DNA from: an uncultured bacterium
GTDB taxonomy: Bacteria > Nitrospirota > Thermodesulfovibrionia > Thermodesulfovibrionales > Thermodesulfovibrionaceae
Assembly: GCA_937998865.1 (NCBI GenBank)
Contig: CALLBR010000011.1
Location: 1 to 64,000, forward strand
Length of the DNA stretch: 64,000 nt
Reading direction: 5' to 3'
The translations under genes and the position numbers were made by a program. The notes under the pieces are model-generated. The model had not been told where the DNA came from, did not search any database, and was given only the letters and a program-made list of their open reading frames with translations. Positions 28,206 through 37,827 of the stretch are shown here, piece after piece. Positions within the stretch are counted from its first letter, which is position 1. The number at the start of each line of letters is the position of its first letter.

Positions 28206-28765
28206 AGTTTTAGAAAGTTACGTAATATATCTTTACCTACCTTTGTTAGTATACTCTCAGGATGAAATTGTACTCCTTCAACAATGTATTCCTTATGTCT
28301 TACTCCCATAATAATTCCCCTTGATGTCCAGGCTGAAATTTCAAGACATTCAGGTAAACTCTCCTTTTCTATTATAAGGGAATGATATCTTGTTGCTTCA
28401 AAGGGATTCTGAATGTCTTTAAAAATTGTTTTATTATCATGATATATTAGTGAAGTTTTTCCATGCATGATTTCAGGAGATTTAATTACCTTGCCACCAA
28501 AGGCTACTCCTATTGATTGATGACCTAAACATACACCGAGTATGGGTATTTTACCAGCAAAGTGTCTTATCAACTCTATAGAAATACCTGCTTGCTGAGG
28601 AGTACAAGGTCCTGGAGAAATTATTATCTTTTCAGGGTTCATTTCCTCTATTTCTGAAATTGTTAATTTATCATTTCTATAGACTTTAACCTCTTTATGA
28701 ATCTCACCAATGTATTGATAGAGATTATAGGTAAAGGAGTCATAATTGTCTATTATTAAAATCAT
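28202..28765 (-). CDS. trpG: Anthranilate synthase glutamine amidotransferase subunit
   Basis: Class I glutamine amidotransferase (187 aa) that supplies ammonia to TrpE. Catalytic Cys lies in GVCLGHQSIG (about 78-87) and the His/Glu pair in QFHPES. Oxyanion loop SPGPCTPQQAG is present. Located 8 bp after trpE. In many bacteria the same protein serves aminodeoxychorismate synthase (PabA role); with trpE and trpD on both sides the tryptophan role is the main reading. Confidence 0.95.
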   Translation of the reverse strand: MILIIDNYDSFTYNLYQYIGEIHKEVKVYRNDKLTISEIEEMNPEKIIISPGPCTPQQAGISIELIRHFAGKIPILGVCLGHQSIGVAFGGKVIKSPEIMHGKTSLIYHDNKTIFKDIQNPFEATRYHSLIIEKESLPECLEISAWTSRGIIMGVRHKEYIVEGVQFHPESILTKVGKDILRNFLKL

Positions 28766-28773
28766 AATGTTTT

Positions 28774-30249
28774 CTAACCCTCTAAAAAATTAACAGATTT
28801 TAGCATTGCCATAGCCTTATTTAATGTTTCCTGATACTCATTCTCTGGTATTGAGTCAGCCACTATCCCAGCACCTGCTTGAACATAAACTTTTTTTCCT
28901 TTGACTGTAAGCATTCTTATTCCTATACACATATCCATGTTATTATTAAAACCAAAATAACCAACTGCTCCAGCATAGGGACCTCTTTGGGTAGGTTCCA
29001 ATTCCTCAATTATTTGCATAGCTCTAACTTTAGGAGCTCCTGTTACTGTTCCTGCTGGAAAACAGGATAGAAAAACATCAAACATATCTAAACCTTTTTT
29101 AAGTTTGCCTTCTACATTACTTACTATATGCATTACATGACTGTACCTTTCCACAGCCATTAATTCTGTTACATTTACCGAACCTATTTCTGCAACCCTA
29201 CCTACATCATTTCTGCCAAGATCTACAAGCATTATGTGTTCTGCTATTTCTTTTTCATCAGTTAAAAGTTCCTTTTCAAGGGCTAAATCTTCTTCATCCG
29301 TTTTTCCTCTCCTTCTTGTACCTGCTATGGGTCTTACAGTAATCTTTTCATCTTCTAATCTTACAAGAATTTCTGGAGAAGAACCTATAAGTTGTAGGTC
29401 TTCAGTGTTAATGTAAAACATGTATGGAGAGGGATTTATTATTCTTAGTGCTCTATAAATATCAAGGGAGTTACAATTTTTCTCTGTCTCAAATCTTTGA
29501 GATAGTACTACCTGCACAACATCACCAGAGACAACATACTCTTTTGCTTTCTCGACAGCCTGAAGAAAACCTTCTTTAGGAAAATTAGAAGTGAATTTTT
29601 CTATAAAAATATCTTTTTGAGAAGGTATTAGAAAGTAATTAATTGATCTATTCCTTTTTGGTCCCTTAAGAGATCCTATGATACTCTCTATCCTTTTTTT
29701 TGCCCTTTCATAAACTTCTTTATAATCTCCTTCCACAAAGGCATTATAGACAATTCTAACACTTTGCTTTAAATTATCAAAAACAAGGAGAATTTCTGGA
29801 ATCATAAGAAAAATATCGGGAACATTGAGAGATTTTTTATTTAAATTTGGAATTTTTTCATATAATTTCACTATATCATAAGATATATAGCCTACCATTC
29901 CTCCAAAAAATCTTGGTAATTGAGGATCTAGGTAGGCATTATACTTTCTAAAAAAATTTCTTAAAAATTCAAAGGGTTTATCATGCATAAATTGTTGGGT
30001 TTTGGAGTTTTCCTCTGTTCTAATTTGATTCTTATGGAATGTTATCGTAATTTTAGGATCAATTCCTACGAAAGAATATCTACCCCATTTCTCACCTCCT
30101 AAAACGCTTTCAAGAAGGAAAGAAGGCTTTTTATTTAGTTTAGAGTATACTCCGATAGGTGTATCAAAATCAGCTACTAATTCCTTATAAAGGGGTATAA
30201 CATTATATGTTTTTGCAAGTTCTATAAAGTTTTCCAAAGATAAATTCAT
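28774..30249 (-). CDS. trpE: Anthranilate synthase component I
   Basis: Makes anthranilate from chorismate with ammonia from TrpG. The chorismate-binding C-terminal half has IAGTRRRGKTDEED, LVDLGRNDVGRV and FPAGTVTGAPK. The N-terminal LLES motif (about 46-49) binds tryptophan in the family, so feedback inhibition is expected. 491 aa. First gene of the operon; a TATAAA box lies 8 nt before the ATG with no ribosome-binding site, and there is no leader peptide, T-box or attenuator hairpin upstream that I can see. Confidence 0.95.
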   Translation of the reverse strand: MNLSLENFIELAKTYNVIPLYKELVADFDTPIGVYSKLNKKPSFLLESVLGGEKWGRYSFVGIDPKITITFHKNQIRTEENSKTQQFMHDKPFEFLRNFFRKYNAYLDPQLPRFFGGMVGYISYDIVKLYEKIPNLNKKSLNVPDIFLMIPEILLVFDNLKQSVRIVYNAFVEGDYKEVYERAKKRIESIIGSLKGPKRNRSINYFLIPSQKDIFIEKFTSNFPKEGFLQAVEKAKEYVVSGDVVQVVLSQRFETEKNCNSLDIYRALRIINPSPYMFYINTEDLQLIGSSPEILVRLEDEKITVRPIAGTRRRGKTDEEDLALEKELLTDEKEIAEHIMLVDLGRNDVGRVAEIGSVNVTELMAVERYSHVMHIVSNVEGKLKKGLDMFDVFLSCFPAGTVTGAPKVRAMQIIEELEPTQRGPYAGAVGYFGFNNNMDMCIGIRMLTVKGKKVYVQAGAGIVADSIPENEYQETLNKAMAMLKSVNFLEG

Positions 30250-30257
30250 TAGTTTAT

Positions 30258-30263
30258 TTTATA
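30258..30263 (-). promoter_or_regulatory. -10-like box of trpE
   Basis: Minus-strand TATAAA ending 8 nt before the trpE ATG; no Shine-Dalgarno sequence between. The -35 is weak. Confidence 0.35.
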
Positions 30264-30769
30264 GGATTTACCCAAAAAAGGCAAAATTTTAATTTGGCTC
30301 TCTTTGAGGAAAAAGTCTCAAAAATCTATTTTCTCCTTTAAATATTTTTTAACGACATTTAGGAAATGAATTAATAAAAGACTACAAAAAATTTCAAAGA
30401 GTAAAAATCCATAAAATTAATGATATTAAATTCTCTGCCTATCCCACTTTCTGCTATTTTTTAGAGATAAGCTAGGATTTAGGAGATACATCAATTTATA
30501 TATAAAGATGATGTTCTGAACTTCTTGCAAATTCCAAAAAGTAAACAAAAACAATAAAAAATTAAACTTAATGCTCTAAGTTAATATCTTAAAATGTCAC
30601 TTTTGTAAGTGCCTCCTTTTTAAGGATATTTAAATCTCAAGATGGAAGCTATTGCAGGTAAAGACTCATTTTTTTTCTTATCCAAAAAAAGGATTACGGA
30701 GATTGCTTCAGTTTCTCAAACACCATTGCAATAACCAATAAGAGTAAGGGGAGGATATAAAATATTATT
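30264..30769. other. Long AT-rich gap upstream of selC
   Basis: About 500 bp between the divergent trpE and selC genes. It is strongly AT-rich with stops in every frame. A hydrophobic reading on the minus strand near 30694-30765 has no credible start. I find no RNA motif, repeat or integrase remnant that holds up. Confidence 0.5.
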
Positions 30770-30798
30770 TTGAAAAATATTTGAAAATTATTTAAAAT
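30770..30798 (+). promoter_or_regulatory. Promoter of the selC transcript
   Basis: TTGAAA (30770-30775), a 17-bp spacer and TAAAAT (30793-30798), with the mature tRNA starting 9 nt after the -10 box. Confidence 0.6.
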
Positions 30799-30806
30799 TC
30801 TATATT

Positions 30807-30904
30807 GGGAGTGTATGGGGCTCTGGTGTCCCCCTTGGACTTCAAATCCAATGTTGCCTGTTAGAAGCAGGCAAGGTGGGTTCGATTCCCACACGCTCCC
30901 GCCA
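30807..30904 (+). tRNA. selC: tRNA-Sec (anticodon TCA)
   Basis: 98 nt with encoded CCA. Features specific to selenocysteine tRNA: an 8-bp acceptor stem (GGGAGUGU with the 3' strand, one G-U pair), a 5-bp T stem with GGTTCGATTCC-type loop, an anticodon stem TTGGA/TCCAA with anticodon TCA at 30842-30844, and a long variable arm (TTGCCTG, 7-nt loop, CAGGCAA). It reads UGA as selenocysteine with SelB and SelA, which are not in the window. The next gene starts 17 bp after the CCA, so the tRNA is cut from a longer mRNA. Confidence 0.97.
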
Positions 30905-30921
30905 TACAGAAGGAGGTAACT

Positions 30922-31266
30922 ATGAAGATTACCCATTATTCTTTTGGAAAAATAATTGTTGATGAAAAAGAATATACTTCGGATCTTATCGTATTTCCTG
31001 ACAGTCTTTTACCTTCTTGGTGGAGAAAAGAAGGTCACTCCCTTTGTATGGAAGATTTAACTGAAGTGTTAAAGAGAGACATAAAATATCTGGTTGTAGG
31101 CACAGGAGCATATGGAAGAATGATAGTACCTGAGAGTCTTATGAGAGAATTGAAGTCTAAGGGCATAGAAGTCTATGTTATGGATACCGACAAAGCAGTT
31201 ACTCTATTTAATAAAATGAAGCAGGAAGATAAAAGAGTAGCTGGAGCCTTTCATCTAACATGTTAA
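30922..31266 (+). CDS. Mth938-like (NDUFAF3/DUF498-type) protein
   Basis: A 114-residue single-domain protein of the Mth938 family (MTH938/NDUFAF3 fold). The family pattern is visible in the middle: KYLVVGTGAYGRMIVPESL, then IEVYVMDTDKAVTLFNKM. In eukaryotes a relative assists complex I assembly; the bacterial role is unknown. Start ATG follows a strong AAGGAGGT, and it is the first protein gene after selC. Confidence 0.85.
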   Translation: MKITHYSFGKIIVDEKEYTSDLIVFPDSLLPSWWRKEGHSLCMEDLTEVLKRDIKYLVVGTGAYGRMIVPESLMRELKSKGIEVYVMDTDKAVTLFNKMKQEDKRVAGAFHLTC

Positions 31267-31279
31267 AAAGGAGAGAACT

Positions 31280-31462
31280 ATGAGCGAAGAGAGAAAACCT
31301 GATCCAACGAGGGTAGCGATTGTTAAAATGCTACCAAGAGACATTAAAGAAAAATTAACCATTGAAGAAATGAACTCTTTACTTTTTGATGAAGTTTTGC
31401 CTGATTCTTTAATGGAAAAATTAAAGGATTATTTATCAGATCTTGACAATCCAACAGAGTAA
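31280..31462 (+). CDS. Small hypothetical protein, 60 aa
   Basis: An acidic 60-residue soluble protein, helical by composition (PRDIKEKLTIEEMNSLLFDE). AAAGGAG lies just before the ATG, and it sits 13 bp after the Mth938-like gene and 22 bp before fhs, so it is translated from the same mRNA. No cysteine, signal or membrane segment, and no family that I recognise. Confidence 0.75.
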   Translation: MSEERKPDPTRVAIVKMLPRDIKEKLTIEEMNSLLFDEVLPDSLMEKLKDYLSDLDNPTE

Positions 31463-31484
31463 AAACTTTTAAAAGGAGTTTTCA

Positions 31485-33254
31485 ATGCTATCTCCTGCTG
31501 GGAAATACCCAGATTGGTTAATTGCGCAAGAAGCTGAAAAGAGAATGAAATCAATATATGAGCTTGCTGAGGAAGCAGGAATAAGAAAAGAAGAACTTAT
31601 TGCCTTTGGAAATTACATAGGAAAAGTTGATTATATAAAAATCTATGAAAGGCTAAAAGAAAAAAAGCAGGGTAAATATGTAGTTGTAACAGCTCTAACT
31701 CCAACTCCCTTTGGTGAGGGTAAAACAACTGCCACACTTGGAATCGTTCAAGGATTAGCAAAAAGAGGAATAAAGGTTGGTTGTGCTATAAGACAACCCT
31801 CAGCAGGTCCCCTCATGAATGTTAAAGGTACAGCTGCTGGAGGAGGACTATCCCAGTGTATTCCAAGAACGGAATTTTCATTAGGCTTTACAGGTGATAT
31901 AAACGCTGTTATGAATGCTCACAATCTTGCAATGGTTGCTCTTACCTCGAGAATCCTTCATGAGTCTAATTATTCTGATGATATTTTAAGTAAAAAAGGG
32001 CTTAAAAGGCTTGATATAGACATAAAAAACATTCAAATGGGTTGGGTCATAGATTTTTGTGCCCAAGCATTAAGAAAAATAGTTATTGGCTTGGGGACTA
32101 AAAAAGATGGCATCCCCATGGAATCCCGTTTTGATATAGCAACCTCTTCTGAGATAATGGCTATCTTAAGTTTGGTTAAGGATGTAAGAGAATTAAGAGA
32201 TAAAATAGGTAAGATTGTTGTTGCTTATTCCAAAAAAGGAATTCCTATTACCACAGAAGACTTAGAAGTGGCTGGTGCAATGACTGCCTTAGTACTGCCT
32301 GCAATAAATCCCAATCTAATTCAAACCATTGAAGGACAACCGGTTTTGGTTCATGCTGCACCCTTTGCTAATATTGCTATAGGTCAATCATCAGTTATTG
32401 CCGATCTTATAGGAACTAAGCTTTTTGATTATCACATTACGGAAAGTGGATTCGGTGCTGACATAGGCTTTGAAAAATTTTGGAACATAAAATGTAGACA
32501 TTCAGAACTCAAACCCCATTCAGCTGTTATTGTCACCACCTTGAGAGCTTTAAAATACCATGGAGCTGATGAAACTGCCCCTAAGATTATTACTGGGAAT
32601 TCTATCCCAAAGGAGTATTATGAAAAAAATAATAGATGGCTTGAAAGAGGAATGGAAAATCTCCTTCATCATGTTGAAATAATCAGAAAATCTGGAATAA
32701 CTCCTGTTGTATGTATAAACAGATTCACCTATGATACTGAAGAAGAATTAATTTTAGTACAAAAATTATGCGATGAGCAAGGAATTTTAGCTTCTGTATC
32801 AGAACACTGGAGTAAAGGTGGAGAAGGTGCCTTAGATCTGGCTGATAAAATTATAGAAGCCAGCAGTAGACAATCAAATTTTCAATATTTATATGATATG
32901 GAACTTCCTCTTTTATCGAAGATTGAACTCATCGCAAGAAGTATTTATGGTGCCGATTCAGTTGAATTTTCCTCTATTGCGCTTGAAAACATTAATAGAA
33001 TTAATTCTAAAAAGGAATTCTCAGATTTCTACATTTGTATTGCCAAAACTCATCAAAGTTTATCTGATAACCCTCAATTAAGAGGTGTACCAAAAGGATG
33101 GCAACTTTGTGTAAAAGACATATTGATTTTTCATGGGGCAAAAATTATAGTTCCTGTTGCTGGTAATATTAGTTTAATGCCTGGAACTGCTTCAAATCCT
33201 AATTTCAGGAACATAGATATAGATTTGGAAACTCTTAAAGTTAAGGGCATTTAA
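31485..33254 (+). CDS. fhs: Formate-tetrahydrofolate ligase
   Basis: ATP-dependent synthesis of 10-formyl-THF from formate, the first methyl-branch step of the Wood-Ljungdahl pathway and an entry to purine and serine one-carbon units. Nucleotide loop TPTPFGEGKTTATLG is at about 71-85; the RQPSAGPLMNVKGTAAGGG and GDINAVMNAHNLAM signatures follow. At 589 aa it is somewhat longer than the usual 555-560; the extra is at the N-terminus. Ribosome-binding site AAAGGAG. Last gene of the selC unit, joining Sec decoding with formate use. Confidence 0.96.
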   Translation: MLSPAGKYPDWLIAQEAEKRMKSIYELAEEAGIRKEELIAFGNYIGKVDYIKIYERLKEKKQGKYVVVTALTPTPFGEGKTTATLGIVQGLAKRGIKVGCAIRQPSAGPLMNVKGTAAGGGLSQCIPRTEFSLGFTGDINAVMNAHNLAMVALTSRILHESNYSDDILSKKGLKRLDIDIKNIQMGWVIDFCAQALRKIVIGLGTKKDGIPMESRFDIATSSEIMAILSLVKDVRELRDKIGKIVVAYSKKGIPITTEDLEVAGAMTALVLPAINPNLIQTIEGQPVLVHAAPFANIAIGQSSVIADLIGTKLFDYHITESGFGADIGFEKFWNIKCRHSELKPHSAVIVTTLRALKYHGADETAPKIITGNSIPKEYYEKNNRWLERGMENLLHHVEIIRKSGITPVVCINRFTYDTEEELILVQKLCDEQGILASVSEHWSKGGEGALDLADKIIEASSRQSNFQYLYDMELPLLSKIELIARSIYGADSVEFSSIALENINRINSKKEFSDFYICIAKTHQSLSDNPQLRGVPKGWQLCVKDILIFHGAKIIVPVAGNISLMPGTASNPNFRNIDIDLETLKVKGI

Positions 33255-33261
33255 AAATATA

Positions 33262-33291
33262 TTGACAAAGTCATATTTTTTTTCATATTTT
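33262..33291 (+). promoter_or_regulatory. Promoter of the chemoreceptor gene
   Basis: Perfect TTGACA (33262-33267), an 18-bp spacer and TATTTT (33286-33291), ahead of a gene with a good GAGGAGG ribosome-binding site. It starts 8 bp after the fhs stop. Confidence 0.6.
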
Positions 33292-33323
33292 ATTAAACCA
33301 ATAGCCTGAAAGAGGAGGAGAAT

Positions 33324-34751
33324 ATGCCTAAAAGAATAGAATCAGAGAAAAAAATTCTTTCTATATCTCTCTACAGAAAGTTTTTAATTGTTTTTAATGC
33401 CTCTGTAATATTGTCAACCCTAATTCTTTTAGCGGGGTTAATCTTGACAGGATACAATATTTATGGTGAAGAATTTATAACAAAAAGAATAGGAATTCTA
33501 AACACTTTAATTAAATTCGCTCCTACCATAATAATTTTTGCATTAGCTTTAATCGGAATCTCGACAGCAAATGTTCTTTGGTTTAGAAAACAAATTATAT
33601 TGCCTATATCAATAATTCAAGAAGTTTTAGAGTCAATCAAAGAAGGTGACTTTGACAAAAGAATTAAATTAAAAACTGGTGATGAATTTCAAAAAATAGC
33701 TCAAGCCTTTAATGAAATGATGGATAAACTTTCAAAACTCATTCAAACGGAAGAAGAAAAAAGAGAAATGCAAAAAAACATAATAAACTTCTTACAAATC
33801 ATGACAGCTGCATCGGAAGGTGACCTTACAAAAAGAGCAGAAGTAACCCCTGATGTCTTTGGTTCTTTAGCTGATGCATTTAATCTTATGGCAGATGGAC
33901 TCAGTCAGTTAGTAGAGGAAGTTCAGTCCTCTGCCGGTGAAGTAGGACAAAAAACATTAATCATAAATGAAATTATAAATAAATTGAAAGAGGGTGCTCA
34001 AATACAAAGAAAGGAAATAGATAAAATAGCGACTTTGATTGCTGAATCATCAGAAATTGCCACATCTACTTCTGAAAAAACTATGATTGCCACAGATGTT
34101 TCTAATGATGCTTTAAATGCTATAAACAAAGGTAATGAGATAATTACTGACACGATGAGCAGCATACAGCTTATAAGAGCAGCCGTTCAAGTTATAAACA
34201 GAAGAATGAAACTACTATCTGAAAAACTCATGGAAATTGGTACCATATCAACTATCATAAGTGAAATTGCTAATAGAACAAATTTACTTGCTTTAAACGC
34301 CTCCTTAGAGGCTGCAAGAGCCGGAGAAGAGGGAAAAGGATTTATTGTCATTGCTGAAGAAATAAGAACATTGGCAGACAAAACAGCTAAATCATCGAAG
34401 AATATATCTGAAATCATCTCATCTATCCAGGAAGAAGCAAGTTTAGTAACAAAACATCTTGAGGAAGAGACTAATTATGTTGAAGAGGGAACAAGGATGG
34501 TTAATGAAACTACCTCTGTATTCGAAAAAATAAACACAGTAATTAGAAAAATAGGGGATATAATCACAGAGATCAATGAATTTGCTAAAAAACAAAAAGA
34601 AATAACCTTAGGAGAGGTTGAATCTATAAATGAAGTTAAAGAAGTTACTGAAAATGTAATGAAAATCACAGAAGAACTTACCGATGTCTCTAAAACACTA
34701 TCTAAAACTTCGGAAGAACTTGTGGAGATAACTGGAAGATTTAAGGTCTAG
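33324..34751 (+). CDS. Methyl-accepting chemotaxis protein with minimal periplasmic loop
   Basis: A 475-residue receptor. Two membrane segments (about 22-43 and 70-90) are split by only about 26 residues outside the cell, too few for a sensor domain. Then two HAMP units ([10 protein letters not shown] at about 110, [10 protein letters not shown] at about 170) and a methyl-accepting signalling domain with the hairpin tip [20 protein letters not shown]. The tip binds CheA and CheW, which are encoded convergently next door. The double HAMP without sensor resembles PilJ-like receptors of pilus pathways. Its stop overlaps that of CheA by 4 bp. Confidence 0.9.
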   Translation: MPKRIESEKKILSISLYRKFLIVFNASVILSTLILLAGLILTGYNIYGEEFITKRIGILNTLIKFAPTIIIFALALIGISTANVLWFRKQIILPISIIQEVLESIKEGDFDKRIKLKTGDEFQKIAQAFNEMMDKLSKLIQTEEEKREMQKNIINFLQIMTAASEGDLTKRAEVTPDVFGSLADAFNLMADGLSQLVEEVQSSAGEVGQKTLIINEIINKLKEGAQIQRKEIDKIATLIAESSEIATSTSEKTMIATDVSNDALNAINKGNEIITDTMSSIQLIRAAVQVINRRMKLLSEKLMEIGTISTIISEIANRTNLLALNASLEAARAGEEGKGFIVIAEEIRTLADKTAKSSKNISEIISSIQEEASLVTKHLEEETNYVEEGTRMVNETTSVFEKINTVIRKIGDIITEINEFAKKQKEITLGEVESINEVKEVTENVMKITEELTDVSKTLSKTSEELVEITGRFKV

Positions 34752-36988
34752 AAGATTAGATTTTCTATAATATTAAATCTCTCTAATAATTCCGTTATTG
34801 TTTTTTCATCAAAAGGTTTAACTAAAAAACCATCAGCACCTAAGTCTATAGCCTTTTCTTGATGCTTTTTAGTCCCTCGAGATGTTAAAACAACAATGGG
34901 CAAATCATTAAATCTCTCATCTTTTCTTATTCGACTAATAAACTCGTATCCATGCATAACTGGCATTTCAAGATCTGTAATTATCAAATCTACATTTTTC
35001 TCCTCGAGAATACTTAATGCTTCTAAACCATCTTTAGCTGTATAGACTTTTAAATTTTTTGCCTCCAATAATGCTTGTAAGGACTTCCTAACGCTTATTG
35101 AATCGTCTACTATAAGAACTCTACCACTATATACAACATTTTCACGATAAAGATGAAGGGGAAGATTAAAGCTAAAATCTTCTTCAAATATTTTTACAGG
35201 ATCAATAACAAAACGAGGATTACCCTTTGATGATATAACGTAACCTAAATACTGGTTTAACCCTTCTAAAAATTTTCCAAGAGAATATATAGTGGCTTCT
35301 TCCTGTCCTAAAATATCATCTACTAATAAAGCCTTACGAATACCTGAAAAATTAAAAACTATAATATATCCCTTCTCTAAGGGTTTACCATTAGAAGAGA
35401 GATATATTTCAGAAAAAATCTTCACTGGAATCACTCTACTTTTATGATTTATTACTCTTTCATCTTTTACATTGGGGAAATCATCAATAGTTAAAATCTC
35501 TTCTATATAGTTTATTGGAACGGCAAATTCTAAACTGGAAGACATAAAAATTAAAAGATTTGTAATACTGAGAGATTGTGGTATTTTTATTATAAATGTG
35601 GTATTCTTATGGATTTCTGAATATACTTCTATTGTACCTTTGAGCTTGGCAATAACTGTTTTAACAATATCAAGCCCCATACCTCTTCCACTTTGAAAGT
35701 CTACATCTTCTGAAGTAGAAAATCCTGGTACAAATATATAGGACAAAATTTCGTCCTTTGACATTTGAATAGCTTGCTGGGGATTTAATAAACCCTTTTC
35801 TATGGCTCTTTGTTTAACCTTTTCAGTGTCTATACCTCTTCCATCGTCGGCAATTGATATTACTACATATTTACCTTCTTTTTTTGCATTTAGTTTTATG
35901 TTACCTTTTTGGGGTTTTCCAAGTGCTAATCTTTCCTGTGGTGTCTCTATTCCGTGATCTATAGCATTTCTTAAAACATGGATCAAAGGTTCGTGTAATA
36001 AATCTAAAACAGGTTTATCAATTTTTATATCACCACCTTTTATTTCAATACTTATATCTTTACCTAAAGTATTTGCAATATCTTTTATTGCTTCAGAAAT
36101 CTTACTAAGTAGCCTACCTATTGGTAACATTCTCAAAGAAAGTAAATTATCTTTAAGATTTGTTATTTCCTTGTTTAAAGTCTTAAAATTAGAGGAAAGA
36201 TTCTCAGAAAATGAAATTAATTCACTTAAACCTTCGTTTATATCGTTTGTTATTTCACTTATCTTTCTTGTAAATATGTGATATTCATCGTATCTGTCGA
36301 ATTCTAAATCACTAAAATCAGTAAAAAACGTATCTAAAACTCTAGATTTATCACTTATTGGTGTAAGCCAATATCTCTCTGAAAAAGATACTATCTCGTT
36401 AAATAGTTTTTTGCCACCTTGCAAAATTACTTCTACCAAATTTGTTAGTTCCTTTTCTCTGTCAATTAATATATTTTTTTGAACTATTATCTCTGATAAG
36501 ATACCAAGAATACTATCAATTAAATTAAGATCCACTCTCACAGAGTTGATTGTAGGTAAAGGAGAATAAGTCTCTGAAACTTCTTCTACCTTTGTAATTG
36601 TCTTTTTGTTTACTATCTCATCAATCAATGCAATAAGTTTTTCATCTATTTCTGACTTTTCTTCATTATATTGAACGATTTCATTTATAAGGCTAATAAT
36701 TATATTAACAACTTTTCTTATAATGTTAAGTAGTGACAGATCATCAGGAATTTCCTTTTTTATTAAAGCTTCGAAGAGGTCTTCTAATTTATGGGCTAAA
36801 CTTGCTATTTTGTTGAATTTAACTATAGAGGCAGAACCTTTAAGAGTATGAGTTGTCCTGTATAAAACTTCTAATGTTTCGTAATTAAAACCTTTGTTTT
36901 CTAATTCTTCAATTCCTTCAATTAAGGTATTTACATAATCTTCAGACTCTAAAAGGAAATACTTTATAAGTTCAGCTTGTTCTATCAT
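34748..36988 (-). CDS. Hybrid CheA kinase with C-terminal receiver (ChpA/PixL/FrzE type)
   Basis: A 746-residue chemosensory kinase. Order: one Hpt domain with phosphoacceptor His47 (TTHTLKGSA), an extended linker and dimerisation helix (about 145-310), HATPase_c ([31 protein letters not shown]), a CheW-like domain (about 480-610) and a C-terminal receiver ([26 protein letters not shown]). The fused receiver and absence of a P2 domain fit pilus or gliding pathways rather than a classic flagellar CheA. No cheR or cheB lies near, so methylation control is not seen here. Confidence 0.92.
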   Translation of the reverse strand: MIEQAELIKYFLLESEDYVNTLIEGIEELENKGFNYETLEVLYRTTHTLKGSASIVKFNKIASLAHKLEDLFEALIKKEIPDDLSLLNIIRKVVNIIISLINEIVQYNEEKSEIDEKLIALIDEIVNKKTITKVEEVSETYSPLPTINSVRVDLNLIDSILGILSEIIVQKNILIDREKELTNLVEVILQGGKKLFNEIVSFSERYWLTPISDKSRVLDTFFTDFSDLEFDRYDEYHIFTRKISEITNDINEGLSELISFSENLSSNFKTLNKEITNLKDNLLSLRMLPIGRLLSKISEAIKDIANTLGKDISIEIKGGDIKIDKPVLDLLHEPLIHVLRNAIDHGIETPQERLALGKPQKGNIKLNAKKEGKYVVISIADDGRGIDTEKVKQRAIEKGLLNPQQAIQMSKDEILSYIFVPGFSTSEDVDFQSGRGMGLDIVKTVIAKLKGTIEVYSEIHKNTTFIIKIPQSLSITNLLIFMSSSLEFAVPINYIEEILTIDDFPNVKDERVINHKSRVIPVKIFSEIYLSSNGKPLEKGYIIVFNFSGIRKALLVDDILGQEEATIYSLGKFLEGLNQYLGYVISSKGNPRFVIDPVKIFEEDFSFNLPLHLYRENVVYSGRVLIVDDSISVRKSLQALLEAKNLKVYTAKDGLEALSILEEKNVDLIITDLEMPVMHGYEFISRIRKDERFNDLPIVVLTSRGTKKHQEKAIDLGADGFLVKPFDEKTITELLERFNIIENLIF

Positions 36989-36990
36989 CC

Positions 36991-37401
36991 TTAGAGTATG
37001 TTTTCATTATTTTTATTGGAGGAGGGTTGTTTTACCTTTAATTCTTCATAAAGTTTTTTAGGATCGAGATAATCCTCTACAACAATCTCTTTATCAAAAC
37101 TTACAAAAAAGGGAGTTATATCTGACAATATGCCTATTTTATCACCCTCTACCTCTAAGACTAAAAGCTTATTTTCTGAATAGTTAATTCTCTCAATATT
37201 GTATACCTTGGCAAGATCGATAGCAGGAACAATTTTCCCTCTTACAGGCAATGCTCCTACTATGTAATCTGGAGAACCGGGAATTGGAAATATTTTTGTT
37301 ATATCTAATATCTGCACTACAGATTCCTTAGGTATAAGAAATTCTCTTTCTCCAACTCCAAAAACACAAAAGTGTCTCTCTTGTCTTATTTCTTCATCCA
37401 T
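36991..37401 (-). CDS. CheW-like coupling protein
   Basis: A single CheW domain (136 aa) linking receptor to kinase. Motifs: FGVGEREFLIPKESVVQILD near the start, GSPDYIVGALPVRGKIVPAIDL (CheA/receptor face) in the middle. It ends 2 bp before the CheA start and overlaps the response-regulator stop by 16 bp, so all three are coupled. Confidence 0.92.
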   Translation of the reverse strand: MDEEIRQERHFCVFGVGEREFLIPKESVVQILDITKIFPIPGSPDYIVGALPVRGKIVPAIDLAKVYNIERINYSENKLLVLEVEGDKIGILSDITPFFVSFDKEIVVEDYLDPKKLYEELKVKQPSSNKNNENIL

Positions 37402-37751
37402 TTTTTAATCACCGCTAAAAGATCAATGGGTTCAAAGGGTTTAGTTATATATTCGTCAGCGCCTTGCATTTTACCCCAATACTTATCTGCTTCCTCCTTT
37501 TTAGAAGTAACAAGAACAACTGGTATATGCTTTGTTTTATCATTTTTTTTTATCTCTCTACAAAGCTGGAAACCATTTTTTTTAGGCATTACAACATCAA
37601 GAAGTATTAAATCAAAATTCTCTGAATTAATTAAAGCCTCTGCTTCTTCTCCATCTTTAGCAAAAAAAAGTTCATATCCCTTGCCTTCTAAAATAGCTTC
37701 AATATATTTAGAATCTGTGATAGAATCTTCAGCAATCAGTATTTTTGCCAT
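37386..37751 (-). CDS. Single-domain response regulator (CheY/PilH type)
   Basis: A 121-residue receiver with no output domain. Acidic pocket Glu8-Asp9, phosphoacceptor Asp52 (LILLDVVMP), switch Thr in VLVTSKKE and Lys in YITKPFEP. Likely phosphorylated by the hybrid CheA and acting by protein contact, like PilG/PilH or CheY. It is the first gene of the cheY-cheW-cheA block, with 76 bp upstream that may hold a promoter. Confidence 0.92.
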   Translation of the reverse strand: MAKILIAEDSITDSKYIEAILEGKGYELFFAKDGEEAEALINSENFDLILLDVVMPKKNGFQLCREIKKNDKTKHIPVVLVTSKKEEADKYWGKMQGADEYITKPFEPIDLLAVIKKWMKK

Positions 37752-37827
37752 TTAATACTCCCCATATCATGAAGCAATAACTTTAAGTGTATTATAGTTT
37801 TTAAACTTTTATTAAGTCAATACTGAC

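Noticed and set aside
28202..30249. pabA/pabB rather than trpG/trpE
   Set aside because: The LLES tryptophan-binding motif and the adjacent trpD support anthranilate synthase.
30470..30560. Possible integrase remnant near a tRNA gene (a stretch that reads like LGDTSIYI)
   Set aside because: Stops follow at once, no other integrase motif or att-like repeat is visible, and the similarity is too short to mean anything.
30694..30936. Minus-strand frame of 80 codons with a hydrophobic end
   Set aside because: It crosses the tRNA-Sec gene and the hydrophobic part has no credible start codon or ribosome-binding site.
34187..34417. Minus-strand frame inside the chemoreceptor gene
   Set aside because: Shadow of the helical signalling domain, with no ribosome-binding site.
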